Part shown: piece after piece, positions 8,092 through 15,793 of the stretch
Layout: each line of letters starts with the position of its first letter
Numbering within the stretch: position 1 is the stretch's first letter
Assembly: GCA_031288005.1 (NCBI GenBank)
Contig: JAITSE010000037.1
Span: 1-26,012 of the forward strand
Direction of reading: 5' to 3'
Source of the DNA: Treponema sp.
GTDB taxonomy: Bacteria > Spirochaetota > Spirochaetia > Treponematales > Breznakiellaceae
Length of the DNA stretch: 26,012 bases
The notes under the pieces: generated by a model
What the model was told of the DNA's origin: nothing
The model's database searches: none
What the model saw: only the letters and a program-made list of their open reading frames with translations
Program-made: the position numbers and the translations under genes

Positions 8092-8125
8092 ATACGAAGC
8101 ATCCCAGGCGATGGATGCTTCGTAT
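8092..8125. repeat. Perfect 13-bp-arm hairpin
   Basis: ATACGAAGCATCC (8092-8104) and GGATGCTTCGTAT (8113-8125) with an 8-nt loop. It sits directly before the start codon of the broken lipoprotein gene and may have displaced its normal leader. Confidence 0.65.
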
Positions 8126-8139
8126 TCTTAAAATTAGTT

Positions 8140-8210
8140 GACTTGGTTTAACAACCTGTTTATTGAACCCTGGAACCTGCGTCTCCTATCGGGTTCGGGT
8201 TGTTGAACAA
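8140..8210. repeat. Palindromic repeat related to the one at 23931-23988
   Basis: It shares, in order, GACTTG-GTTTAACAA, TGAACCCTG, GGTTCGGGTTGT and AACAA with the element at 23931, which has GACTTGTTCGACAA, TGAACCCTG, GGTTCGGGTTGT and AACAAGTCT. The middle stem is GAACC/GGTTC. It lies 2 bp after the lipoprotein stop and may shape the 3' end of that mRNA. Confidence 0.65.
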
Positions 8211-8212
8211 TT

Positions 8213-9328
8213 TTAATATTTGGTCCACGTAGAACCAGACCAGGTAAGCGTTCCGGTGGAAGCGTTGTAAGTTCCGCTTGTGGAAGTGAGGCCGCCGGAT
8301 AACGTTATATAGATCGTGTTCCCTGTAACTGTATACGTCAGAGCTGAGGCGCCATAAACACCTGTTCCACCTGTAAATAATGAGAGGAAGTAAGGCGTAC
8401 CATTAGACCACGTACCCACAAACTGATTGCTTGGGGTCTGCGACGAGCCTGTTGCTGTCGCGGAAGCTGCCCCGGATTGGACGCCTTCTCCGGCGATGTT
8501 ATATGCGCTGACCTTGTACCAGTATGTTTTCCCCGCAGTGACGCTCGTGTCTGTGTAGTAGCTTGATGAGGAGGAGTTCACAAGAGCATAAGGGCCCGAC
8601 TCGCTTTCACTGCGGTACACGTAGTAGCCTGCCGCCCCTGTTATCGCATTCCAGGACACACTGATCGTACTATTATAGTAGCTGCCGAATTCTGCCACAG
8701 CGCTAACGTTTGCGGGCGCGGCCGGGACGCTTATATTTTGCCTGGTATATGTATAACTGTCCCAGGTAAGCTGCGCTCCGTCATCGCTGAGGGTTCCTGT
8801 TGTGGTTTTGCTGCCGTTGGTTATTGCGATGGTCTTGCCCGTATATAAATAGCTTATGTTCGCTGCCGGCGAACTGCTGCCTCTGGGGTAAATATACGAA
8901 CCCGTTAAATCGGCGTCAATTTTGAGCATATAAACGGCGCCTGGAACTGCCCATATACCGGTAAAGGGATTTCCGCCGCTTCCCTTGGTGTAGTAAACGC
9001 TGCCCCATAAAAGTCTTCCGTCATAATTGAGGGTTCCTATTGTAGCCGAAGCGGAAAAGCTCCCATTGCGTTCCGTTATGGCGATAGCTTTTCCCGTCCA
9101 TACATACGTCAGGGGGCTTCCCTCATAGAAACCTGTTAAATCGTCATTGAGGATGAGCTTTTCGCCGTAAGCCGTCCATTCGCCGGCAAAAGGATTGCCG
9201 TTTTCTTGCCCGCCGCTGGTTGTGCCGTTATCGCAGGCGGCTATTAGCATAGCTGACATCAGCGTTATGAGCAGGGCCGCTTTGACTCCGAAAGCCGCTG
9301 ATTTCAGAAGGGAACAAACATTTTTCAT
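8213..9328 (-). CDS. Lipoprotein with three NPFxGxW beta units and a fibronectin type III domain
   Basis: A 371-residue exported protein. The start ATG at 9328 is preceded by AAGGAG 7 bp upstream; the open frame extends further but without a signal peptide. A basic N-terminus, a hydrophobic core and MLIAAC with Cys32 form a lipoprotein signal. Unit 1 (NPFAGEWTAYG...) covers about residues 43-115 and unit 2 (NPFTGIWAVPG...) about 118-195. A fibronectin III-like domain covers about 200-295 (PAAPANVSA, ISVSWNAITGAAGYYVYRS, YWYKVSAYN). Unit 3 (NQFVGTWSNG...) runs to the end, TWTKY. The units resemble small lipocalin-like barrels common in treponemal lipoproteins. It is likely anchored in a membrane facing the periplasm or surface; the ligand is unknown. 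A broken single-unit paralogue lies downstream. Confidence 0.85.
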   Translation of the reverse strand: MKNVCSLLKSAAFGVKAALLITLMSAMLIAACDNGTTSGGQENGNPFAGEWTAYGEKLILNDDLTGFYEGSPLTYVWTGKAIAITERNGSFSASATIGTLNYDGRLLWGSVYYTKGSGGNPFTGIWAVPGAVYMLKIDADLTGSYIYPRGSSSPAANISYLYTGKTIAITNGSKTTTGTLSDDGAQLTWDSYTYTRQNISVPAAPANVSAVAEFGSYYNSTISVSWNAITGAAGYYVYRSESESGPYALVNSSSSSYYTDTSVTAGKTYWYKVSAYNIAGEGVQSGAASATATGSSQTPSNQFVGTWSNGTPYFLSLFTGGTGVYGASALTYTVTGNTIYITLSGGLTSTSGTYNASTGTLTWSGSTWTKY

Positions 9329-9368
9329 TATAAAACTCCTTAATGCAGGAAGCGGAGAGCGGAGTTTA

Positions 9369-9411
9369 GGCGGTATTCGAACCAAGGGTTCGCTCTGACG
9401 CAAGCGCCGCC
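9369..9411. repeat. Nested palindrome in the lipoprotein 5' leader
   Basis: The inner micro-palindrome is CGAACC-AAG-GGTTCG (9378-9392). It lies between outer arms GGCGG (9369-9373) and CCGCC (9407-9411), flanked by TTTA and AAAA. It falls in the predicted 5' untranslated region of the lipoprotein gene and matches the nested design seen at 25878-25987. Confidence 0.5.
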
Positions 9412-9819
9412 AAAAACTACCTTTCCCCGACTTCCGTAGAAAAAATTTACCTGCCTAAAGGCAAGGCCGGAATATTACAATCAACGATTATATATATTCC
9501 ATTTAGGCATATTTTATTCCTTTAAGATATATACGTCAATCAGTATATTGACAAAATTCCGCTTAATGACAAGTTTTTTCGTTATGAAACGGCTGAATTC
9601 ACGCCTGCGGACTTGAACGTGAGACCTTTAGGCGGGTCAAAACCGCAATACCTCGTAAACCGCCAGGTTCGGGTGAGGCGGATTGGATACCTTGAAAAAC
9701 GGGAATGTTCAGGAATCTGCGGTTCCTGGGTGTTTAGCCTGGAGGATGGATGTCCGCAACGGGGGAAAGTGGAAAAAGAGGAAGAGAAAAAGCGGTTTCT
9801 TCATAAACAAGGGTCTGAC
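9412..9819. other. Gene-poor spacer upstream of the lipoprotein
   Basis: Apart from the promoter at 9511-9539 I see no supported gene. Short open frames on the plus strand (for example 9613-9921) lack ribosome-binding sites and read like noise. The stretch around 9709-9819 may still belong to the decayed transposase, because its third frame stays open to a TGA at 9709-9711. Confidence 0.5.
9511..9539 (-). promoter_or_regulatory. Predicted sigma-70 promoter of the lipoprotein gene
   Basis: On the minus strand TTGACG (9539-9534), a 17-bp A/T-rich spacer and TAAAAT (9516-9511) form a near-consensus pair. The start would fall near 9504, leaving a leader of about 175 nt that contains the nested palindrome at 9369-9411. 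Confidence 0.6.
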
Positions 9820-10248
9820 CCTGTTTTTTTCCTTATCCTCAGCCGGCTCACCTTCCAGTATCTCATAGCAATACCTTGCAACCCCTCGGGTTGCTTAGCA
9901 GTTTTTGGCACGGAACTGTAAGTTTCACATTTTTACAGGTAAAAAACTGCAATCCGCCCATCCATCTCGTTAAACCGCTGTGCAAAACCTGTTTTACCCA
10001 CTTCATAATCACAGGAAGTTCGAATCCGTTTTCTGGTATTTTCTGGTATCTGGTATAATGAAGAATACAAGCCAATCGCTGTCTAGCCGCAGGGATCGAA
10101 TCCGGAAAGCAAACCGTTCTTGAGCTTGCCGGAATACCAAGACTAAAAGCGCTGCTGCCTCCCTCCGTCTGAACAAAGATTCCCGGTTGTTGATGCGGGA
10201 ACGTACGGCATACCAAACGCCCTGTTCAAGGGAACGTAACTTTCTCAT
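9820..10248 (-). pseudogene. Decayed RAYT / IS200-like (Y1) transposase relic
   Basis: Three minus-strand frames together resemble a REP-associated tyrosine transposase-like protein. From ATG 10248 the first reads MRKLRSLEQGVWYAVRSRIN, NNRESLFRRREA and RFAFRIRSLRLDSDWLVFFI. After a short duplication (TACCAGA repeats near 10030-10060) a second frame continues NGFELPVIMKWVKQV. A third frame near 9867 gives YEILEGEPAEDKEKN. A nested palindrome (9878-9950) separates the last two. RAYT proteins mobilise or maintain REP-type palindromes. The usual HUH motif is not visible, so even the parent may have been divergent. The identification is from memory of family sequence patterns and is moderately confident; inactivation is clear. 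Confidence 0.55.
9878..9950. repeat. Micro-palindrome plus nested palindrome inside the transposase relic
   Basis: GCAACCC-CTC-GGGTTGC (9878-9894) has 7-bp arms and a 3-nt loop. Next to it GCAGTTTTT (9898-9906) pairs with AAAAACTGC (9942-9950), and its loop holds CTGTAA (9916-9921) pairing with TTACAG (9933-9938). The block replaces the segment expected between the middle and end of the transposase. Confidence 0.65.
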
Positions 10249-10457
10249 ACGTTATATATGGGGATCAACCGGTGTTTTGCTTTAATCAACCAACTTTGCC
10301 GTAAGGTACGAAACAAAGGTCACGCTGGATTATGCTGTTCGTTAGGGTGGCTAGATTCATGGTTTATTACCCTACACGCCAAAAATTGCGGCCTGCTCCT
10401 TTAACAAAGTTGATTGCCGGGATTGATAAAAACGCTTCGCCGGGGGCCATATAAACG
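10249..10457. other. Intergenic spacer
   Basis: No supported gene, RNA or clear repeat. It separates the transposase relic from the metal-regulator gene. AT-rich stretches give no convincing promoter except the one just before 10493. Confidence 0.4.
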
Positions 10458-10487
10458 TTGACAAGGTCGAAAAAATCCCCCAATATA
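10458..10487 (+). promoter_or_regulatory. Predicted promoter of the DtxR/MntR-like gene
   Basis: TTGACA (10458-10463) and AATATA (10482-10487) are 18 bp apart; CAATAT (10481-10486) would give 17 bp. The -10 box ends only 5 bases before the ATG, so the transcript would have almost no leader. No Shine-Dalgarno sequence precedes the ATG, which fits leaderless translation. Autoregulation by the encoded repressor is plausible but not shown. Confidence 0.5.
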
Positions 10488-10492
10488 AGAAC

Positions 10493-10873
10493 ATGACGCA
10501 ATCGTTGGAAGATTATCTTGAGATGGTCAGCTTCCTATCCGATGACGGGGATGTGCGGGTAACGGATATCGCTTCCCGCCTGGGAGTGTCCAAGCCTTCC
10601 GTGTTGACGGCCCTTAAAGTACTGGAAGAAGAGGGACTTCTTGAGCATCAGCGCTATGGCAATGTTACTCTGACTTCCAGCGGAGAGAAGCAGGCGACGG
10701 AGATACGAAAACGGCATTATTTTCTTACCTCCTTTCTACATGGCGTTCTTGGGGTAGATCCTGAAACTGCTGAAAAAGACGCCTGCAAGATGGAGCATAT
10801 TCTCTCGGAAACAACTCTGGAAAAAATGAAAGAGCTGATTAAAAGCTCCTGGAAAGGTCCTGGCGCTTTGTAG
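10493..10873 (+). CDS. DtxR/MntR-family metal-dependent transcriptional regulator
   Basis: A 126-residue protein. Residues 1-65 form the winged helix (EDYLEMVSFLS, VRVTDIASRLGVSKPSVLTA, LEEEGLLEHQRYGNVTLTSSG). Residues 70-126 form the dimerisation helices (KRHYFLTSFLHGVLGVD, EKDACKMEHILS). Asp7/Glu10, His in RHYF and Glu/His in MEHILS stand where MntR-type proteins bind Mn or Fe. There is no SH3-like third domain, so it is the short MntR type. Members repress metal uptake genes when loaded with metal; no transporter gene is nearby. An upstream in-frame extension to 10430 contains no start codon, so ATG 10493 is chosen. Confidence 0.85.
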   Translation: MTQSLEDYLEMVSFLSDDGDVRVTDIASRLGVSKPSVLTALKVLEEEGLLEHQRYGNVTLTSSGEKQATEIRKRHYFLTSFLHGVLGVDPETAEKDACKMEHILSETTLEKMKELIKSSWKGPGAL

Positions 10874-10896
10874 TTTCCGGTTGCACAATTTACACT

Positions 10897-11709
10897 GTGT
10901 GTTTTAACAAGTCATTTGACGAATACTATCAGGACTGTTTTGGCGAGCGCTGGACTTCCCTACGGCAGAGCCTCCTGGAGGAAAGTTGCGCTGTCTCATA
11001 CGCGGGGGGGCGCGCAGTCGCGCTTCTTTCGCCTTACTTTCTTAACCGCGCTTCCGTTCTTGCGGCTTTGACTCTCCGCCTTCCCGAAAAGGGTCTCGTC
11101 CTGGACGCCTGCGCCGCTCCGGGAGGCAAATCGCTAGTGATAGCTTCCAATATGACTGCGGAAACCCGGCTTCTTTCCAACGAACTTTCCAATGAAAGAC
11201 GGCGGCGGCTTGCGAAGGTCTTGGATGGACGGCTTGAGGCTTCTATCCGGGGGAGGGTAACGGTTTCCGGCTTTGACGCCGCGGCACTGGCCAGCAGGGA
11301 AAGCGAGCGAGGGCGCTTTGACGCGATACTCCTGGACGCGCCATGTTCTTGCGAAGCCCACACGCTTCAAAATCCGGCGGCTCTTGCCCGCTGGACACGG
11401 GCCCGCCCTGCTTTTCTTGCCCGGCGGCAGTGGGCATTGCTCTCGGCAGCTTTTCTGCTGCTTCGTCCCGGTGGTTCCCTGGTCTACGCTACCTGCGCCC
11501 TCTCCCCGGTAGAAAATGACGGCGTGGCTTCCCACCTTCAAAAAAAATATGGGAGCGCCGCCCTTCTTGACGTTCCGGATTTCACAGAGGGAAAAAGGAC
11601 CGCATTTGGGCGACTTATCCTTCCTGACAGAGATGGAGGCATGGGGCCGATGTATATCGCCCGCTTTCAGAAGGCTCCTGTCAGTCCCGGTAGTAATCCA
11701 CCTGTCTGA
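10897..11709 (+). CDS. RNA (cytosine-5)-methyltransferase, RsmB/NOL1-NOP2-sun family
   Basis: A 270-residue SAM-dependent enzyme that methylates cytosine in rRNA or tRNA. Motifs in order are VLDACAAPGGKS (SAM binding), LSNELSNERRRRL, FDAILLDAPCSCE (motif IV Cys that releases the product) and LVYATCALSPVEN (motif VI Cys, the nucleophile). The N-terminal RNA-binding NusB-like domain of RsmB is absent, so the exact substrate cannot be named. The start is GTG at 10897 with a weak ribosome-binding site, 23 bp after the metal regulator. The last 29 bp overlap the 3' end of truA on the other strand. Confidence 0.85.
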   Translation: MCFNKSFDEYYQDCFGERWTSLRQSLLEESCAVSYAGGRAVALLSPYFLNRASVLAALTLRLPEKGLVLDACAAPGGKSLVIASNMTAETRLLSNELSNERRRRLAKVLDGRLEASIRGRVTVSGFDAAALASRESERGRFDAILLDAPCSCEAHTLQNPAALARWTRARPAFLARRQWALLSAAFLLLRPGGSLVYATCALSPVENDGVASHLQKKYGSAALLDVPDFTEGKRTAFGRLILPDRDGGMGPMYIARFQKAPVSPGSNPPV

Positions 11710-12478
11710 GGAAAAGTCCCTGGGGAGGCAGGGTAGGACCAACGCGGCTCCGCTCGCCGGAATGGAATATGTCCGCCGCTTCTTTTATGGAAAGTCCCCG
11801 TTCCTCGCAATGAAGCAGAGTTCCCGCTATGGAGCGTACCATTTTCCACAGGAAGGCGTTGGCCTTTATCTCGAACACCAAAGCGTCCCCTTCGATAAAA
11901 AACCATGCTTGGCTTATATGTCGGCTTTTGGATTTGCTCGCGTCCCTGGGACGTGCGAAGACGGAGCAATCTGTTTCTCCCAGGAGGTGGCGGGCGTAGC
12001 CGTTGAGGATGGAGACTTGCGGGCGGCGTCTGAGGGGAAGAGCGTAGCGCGTTTCCTGCGGGAGGGGGGGGCGGCCAGGTATGAAGCGGTAGTGGTAAGT
12101 ACGGGATTTCGCGTCAAACCGGGCGTGGAAATCGCTCCGGGTTTCCCGACTTTCTAGGATTCGGATTTCCCGGGGAAGCAGGCTGTTTAGAGCGGGAACA
12201 AAGCTGCGGGCTTCCATACCGGAAATATTGGTGTGGAAATTTGCAACCTGGCCCGTCGCGTGGACCCCCGCGTCTGTGCGGCCCGATCCCGTGAGGCTTA
12301 CGGGCTTTCCGTGAAGTTTTTTCAGGGCTGCCTCGATAATTCCCTGTACAGTGGGCGGGCCGCATCCGTCCGGCTCAACGCCTTTCCCCTGTCCCTGGCG
12401 CTGCCATCCGGAGAACCCTCCGCCGTCATAGGCTATGAGGAGTCTTATGTTCCGTGATAATTCCCTGGCCTCATTCAT
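11681..12478 (-). CDS. truA: tRNA pseudouridine(38-40) synthase TruA
   Basis: A 265-residue enzyme that converts uridines 38-40 of the tRNA anticodon arm to pseudouridine. The catalytic Asp69 lies in GSGRTDAGVHATGQ. Other family signatures are RLLIAYDGGGFSGWQRQ, TVQGIIEAAL, SRTYHYRF, NAFLWKMVRSIAGTLL. An insertion of about 12 residues (GKGVEPDGCGPP) separates the first motif from TVQG, where most TruA proteins have a short turn. ATG 12478 is chosen because it overlaps the stop of the upstream DUF2225 gene by 8 bp, a usual sign of translational coupling; the open frame continues upstream without a better start. Convergent with the RNA methyltransferase. Confidence 0.95.
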   Translation of the reverse strand: MNEARELSRNIRLLIAYDGGGFSGWQRQGQGKGVEPDGCGPPTVQGIIEAALKKLHGKPVSLTGSGRTDAGVHATGQVANFHTNISGMEARSFVPALNSLLPREIRILESRETRSDFHARFDAKSRTYHYRFIPGRPPLPQETRYALPLRRRPQVSILNGYARHLLGETDCSVFARPRDASKSKSRHISQAWFFIEGDALVFEIKANAFLWKMVRSIAGTLLHCEERGLSIKEAADIFHSGERSRVGPTLPPQGLFLRQVDYYRD

Positions 12479-13331
12479 CGATCTCGTTGAGTTCGCTGCT
12501 GATGCTGTTGTAAAGATTCCGGGCGAGTTCAAGGAGAGGGCCCGGCCTGCTTTTGGAGGACTTGCCCAGCCCGAATATTTTGGCGATTGTGCGTTTTATG
12601 TCTCCCAGGGAAGTACGCCATTGTTCCGCATCTTCCCTTGCGCCGTACCTGAGTTTGAGAAGCCCGGAGATATAGAGCGCCCCTTCATAGGCATAATTTT
12701 TGTCCGTATCCGGACCAAAATTTTTCAGTCCCGACAGGGTTTCTGTGCCATTCTGTTCCCGCAGTATTGCTTCTGAATAGAAAAACTGCGCTTTCCTTTT
12801 GAAGAGCTGGGCGGCCCAGTCATAATGCTGGCCGGGATATTTTTTATTCATTTCATCCAAAAGCCAGCCGGCCCGCAGCACAGCGATGCCTTGTTTGATC
12901 GTGGGGGAAAATTCTTTGGGGTAGAAATCGTAGCACCGGACCACGAGGTATAAAGCCGCCGCCCCGCTGACAAGATTCCGCTGCTCATAAAAATCAACTC
13001 CTGGAAAGATACGGCTTGCTTCGACTTTACGTTTTTTTTCATCGCTCAGCAGGCGGTCCTTTGCCGCTCCGGGGAGGTCAAAAAAATCTTTTTCCATTGA
13101 AGCGAACCAGCAGTCAGGGCATACAGTTGCCGCGTATGCCAGGGGATAAACTTCGCCGAATTTTGCGGAAGGCTGGTAAAGACGGTGAAGCTCCTCGGTA
13201 AGTTCTCCGGCAATAAGCCTGCCGCTGCCTGAAAGGAGTTCTTCCCGGCGGAAAGCCGTCCCGCAGACAGGGCAGTCGTACTCCTCTTTTGACATAAACG
13301 ATAATTTTAGTTCCTTTTCTTCTCCAGCCAT
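12471..13331 (-). CDS. DUF2225 family protein
   Basis: A 286-residue protein of a family found in spirochaetes and firmicutes with no established function. The N-terminus carries CPVCGTAF (residues about 20-27) and a second pair, CPDCWF (about 72-77), together likely one zinc site. The rest is predicted helical with TPR-like spacing (RNLVSGAAALYLVVRCYDFY, YEGALYISGLLKLRYG). The start ATG 13331 has GGAG at a good distance. It sits between acpS (63 bp gap) and truA (8 bp overlap), all on the minus strand. Confidence 0.8.
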   Translation of the reverse strand: MAGEEKELKLSFMSKEEYDCPVCGTAFRREELLSGSGRLIAGELTEELHRLYQPSAKFGEVYPLAYAATVCPDCWFASMEKDFFDLPGAAKDRLLSDEKKRKVEASRIFPGVDFYEQRNLVSGAAALYLVVRCYDFYPKEFSPTIKQGIAVLRAGWLLDEMNKKYPGQHYDWAAQLFKRKAQFFYSEAILREQNGTETLSGLKNFGPDTDKNYAYEGALYISGLLKLRYGAREDAEQWRTSLGDIKRTIAKIFGLGKSSKSRPGPLLELARNLYNSISSELNEIDE

Positions 13332-13394
13332 CTAAAACTCCGGTCAAATTGATTGAAGGCGGGGTATATACCCCGGAATCTGCTCCTGGGTTCT

Positions 13395-13790
13395 TCATTC
13401 GCAGCGAAGCAGGCTTTCAGCCCCTTCAAGGACGATCATTGCCACAGCGTTGTCCCTTTCATGGGTCAGGGAGACATAGATCCTGACAGCCCCGCTTTTT
13501 TTTAGCGCCTCAAGGGCGGTCCCGAAAACCTCTATTTCTGGCCTGCCGTTATGCCGGTTTGCTACCATTATGTCTTTAAGGTCTATCCCGGCAAGGCCCG
13601 TCCCAAGGGCCTTGCCGAAAGCTTCTTTTGCCGCAAATCGGGCTGCCAGGGATAGTTCTGCGCCCTCGCCTTTGGCAAGGGCCGATTCCAGTTCTTCCGG
13701 GTGAAAATACCGTTCAGGCAGGCCAGGTATGTTGAGCCACCGCTTTAAACGCTCAATATGTACTATGTCTATCCCTATGCCTACTATCAC
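13395..13790 (-). CDS. acpS: Holo-[acyl-carrier-protein] synthase AcpS
   Basis: A 131-residue enzyme that transfers 4'-phosphopantetheine from CoA to a serine of acyl carrier protein, activating fatty acid synthesis. Metal-binding Asp8 (GIGIDIVHIERL) and Glu56 (RFAAKEAFGKALGTG) are present, as are the substrate loop and the C-terminal VSLTHERDNAVAMIVL strand. Length is typical. Its ATG overlaps the cdaR stop by 4 bp (ATGA), so translation is likely coupled. Confidence 0.95.
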   Translation of the reverse strand: MIVGIGIDIVHIERLKRWLNIPGLPERYFHPEELESALAKGEGAELSLAARFAAKEAFGKALGTGLAGIDLKDIMVANRHNGRPEIEVFGTALEALKKSGAVRIYVSLTHERDNAVAMIVLEGAESLLRCE

Positions 13791-14794
13791 GGCTGTCCAG
13801 CCTTCCCAGCGGTTTTTCTCAGGCCGTCGTCACTGTCTCCGGGATAGGCCCTGACGGTTACATAAGAGGGATCGCTCCGGATCAAAGTGAAGGACGAAGG
13901 GATATCGGCCTGAATATGCAGTGTATAAACACCGGCTTCAGCGATCTCGGAACAATCCAGAAACAGCGTATCTGGTCCCGGCTCGAAGGCGTCAAGCTCG
14001 CTTTGGGGTCCCTCAATGCGTATGCTTCCGGTTTCCACAGATGGGACTCCTTCGAAATCATCCCCGAGACCGCGAAGCCTAATTGGTAAATTTTCAAAGC
14101 TTCGGATCATGATGAATCTTCTCACCATACCCTGAAATTCGGTCATTCCGTCACCCCGGATAAGCAAAAGAGGGTCCCTGTTCATTATGCGTATTGTGGC
14201 GGTAAAATCATCGCTCCGTCCGCTGAGTTCGATAAGATCCGTAGATAATTTGGAAAGGCTATTCATAAGCCGGAGAGGACCGTCAACTATCACCTGGGTA
14301 GGGGTCAATGTGTAAGATACAAGTTCATATCCTTCCGCAAGGTCTCCTTGAAAATTGGGAATCAGGGGAACGTACTTGCTGATTTTTTGATCCAGTTCAA
14401 CCGAGACCTCCGGTGGATCCACACTGATTTCCAGCGGTTCAACTCCCAGAGCGGTTCCCTTTTTCCGAAACAATACAGGCATCCGGTAAATTCCTTCCGA
14501 TGTGTACTTTGTTATGTCTAGATAAATTTCTATATCATCCTCAAGAATAGGATAGATACTGTTTGCTTCTCCCCGCAGAGAAACCCGAACCATACGGGGA
14601 TACGAATTCGCGGGAACCAGGTTTTCGTTTGTCTCTATGTGCAAGGGAGCGGAAAAAAACCGGTTTTCCAGAAGGCTCATTCGATGGAACATAAAGAGGA
14701 TAATTGCTAGAACTATTGAAAGGACCTTGATATGCCAGTTTGCGGCAATACGGGCAAGGAATTTTCCGCCACCCCAAGAAGGATTTTTTTTCAT
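13787..14794 (-). CDS. cdaR: CdaR / YbbR-domain regulator of diadenylate cyclase
   Basis: A 335-residue membrane-anchored protein. One N-terminal helix (WHIKVLSIVLAIILFMF, residues about 21-37) is followed by extracytoplasmic YbbR repeats; repeated patterns are PRMVRVSLRGEANSIYPILE, TPTQVIVDGP and SIRIEGPQSEL. The family contacts CdaA and tunes its activity. It lies 5 bp downstream of cdaA and overlaps acpS, the order known from many bacteria except that glmM is missing here. No enzyme motif is expected. Confidence 0.9.
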   Translation of the reverse strand: MKKNPSWGGGKFLARIAANWHIKVLSIVLAIILFMFHRMSLLENRFFSAPLHIETNENLVPANSYPRMVRVSLRGEANSIYPILEDDIEIYLDITKYTSEGIYRMPVLFRKKGTALGVEPLEISVDPPEVSVELDQKISKYVPLIPNFQGDLAEGYELVSYTLTPTQVIVDGPLRLMNSLSKLSTDLIELSGRSDDFTATIRIMNRDPLLLIRGDGMTEFQGMVRRFIMIRSFENLPIRLRGLGDDFEGVPSVETGSIRIEGPQSELDAFEPGPDTLFLDCSEIAEAGVYTLHIQADIPSSFTLIRSDPSYVTVRAYPGDSDDGLRKTAGKAGQP

Positions 14795-14799
14795 TATTA

Positions 14800-15672
14800 C
14801 TATTCCGCCGATACGGCATCCAAAGCCGCAGCCGGTAAGCCGGAAGCATCGTTTTCACCAGAGGATATGCCGCCGCCGGACGCTCCGATTTCGGTATTGC
14901 CGCCCCTGGCGCCTTTGTCCAGAAGTTCCCTCAGTTTCCGGCTTGCCTCAATGGGGGATAGGTCATAGTATAGTTTTGCATCGTAAGCTAGGGAAATGGC
15001 TCCGGTTTCTTCGGAAACCACCAAGACCACCGCATCGCTCTGCTCTGAAATTCCCAAAGAAGCCCTGTGCCGGGTCCCAAAGCTCTTTCTTATGTCCTGT
15101 TGCTCAGACAGGGGAAGGAAGCAGCCGGCTGCAACTATGCGCCCGTGTTGTATGATCATTGCGCCGTCATGGAGGGGGGTGTCGAATTCAAAAACCGTAA
15201 TAATTAGACTGGAAGAAATTTCAGCATTTAGCCTGGTCCCTGTATCAGCGATATTTTTGAGACTGCCGCTCCTTGGAAAAACCACCAGAGCGCCCCTGCG
15301 CTGCCGGGAAAGGATTTCCGCTGCGGTGATTACCGCATCGAGCTGGCCTATGTTGGGCTTGCTGCCAGGTCTGAAAAAATCTCCCTGCCCCAGCCGCATG
15401 ATGATTTTTCGAAGTTCAGGCTGAAATACAATGGCTATAGCGATAAAAAGCCCTGGCGCCATCATAGTTAAAATCCACTGGAGGGTGGTCAGTTTGAATA
15501 AAAACGCGACTCCGTAGATCAGGGCAAGGAATCCCGCCCCTTTAATCAACTGGGCGGCCTGGGTTTTTGTTAAAAGCTCGTATGCTTTATAGAGCAAAAA
15601 CGCCAGAATCGCAACATCCAGGGCAGGACGAAACAAATCATAAATTGTTTGAAGGCGCTGAAACCATTCCAA
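14800..15672 (-). CDS. cdaA: Diadenylate cyclase CdaA (c-di-AMP synthase)
   Basis: A 290-residue enzyme that joins two ATP into c-di-AMP. Three membrane helices occupy about residues 10-85 (DVAILAFLLYKAYELL, GAGFLALIYGVAFLF, LFIAIAIVF). The DAC domain carries DGA in FDTPLHDGAMII and RHR in GTRHRASLG, the two catalytic motifs. The C-terminal 35 residues (from about 255) are a Gly/Ser-rich extension not needed by the family. Translation starts at ATG 15672. A perfect inverted repeat lies at 15696-15721. c-di-AMP usually controls potassium and osmolyte transport and wall stress. Confidence 0.95.
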   Translation of the reverse strand: MEWFQRLQTIYDLFRPALDVAILAFLLYKAYELLTKTQAAQLIKGAGFLALIYGVAFLFKLTTLQWILTMMAPGLFIAIAIVFQPELRKIIMRLGQGDFFRPGSKPNIGQLDAVITAAEILSRQRRGALVVFPRSGSLKNIADTGTRLNAEISSSLIITVFEFDTPLHDGAMIIQHGRIVAAGCFLPLSEQQDIRKSFGTRHRASLGISEQSDAVVLVVSEETGAISLAYDAKLYYDLSPIEASRKLRELLDKGARGGNTEIGASGGGISSGENDASGLPAAALDAVSAE

Positions 15673-15695
15673 GTATTTAATCCCGCTATTCAGGC

Positions 15696-15721
15696 TTTTA
15701 TAGGAGCCTTATCCTATAAAA
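15696..15721. promoter_or_regulatory. Perfect 10-bp-arm inverted repeat upstream of cdaA
   Basis: TTTTATAGGA (15696-15705) and TCCTATAAAA (15712-15721) with a 6-nt loop, 24 bp before the cdaA start. It could be an operator, a leader hairpin or a processing site in the dxs-cdaA gap. No U-run follows in the direction of transcription, so it is not an obvious terminator. Confidence 0.45.
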
Positions 15722-15793
15722 TAACCGGAATCGTTGTTTTCCGCAAGGCGGCGCACAGACGGCGTATTGCAAAATTCAATCCATCCCGGGACT

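Noticed and set aside
9613..9921. Plus-strand open frame of 102 codons
   Set aside because: No ribosome-binding site, overlaps the better supported transposase relic on the minus strand.
11516..12157. Long plus-strand open frame (213 codons)
   Set aside because: It is antisense to truA, overlaps the end of the RNA methyltransferase, and has no ribosome-binding site or recognisable motifs. TruA motifs on the minus strand are complete.
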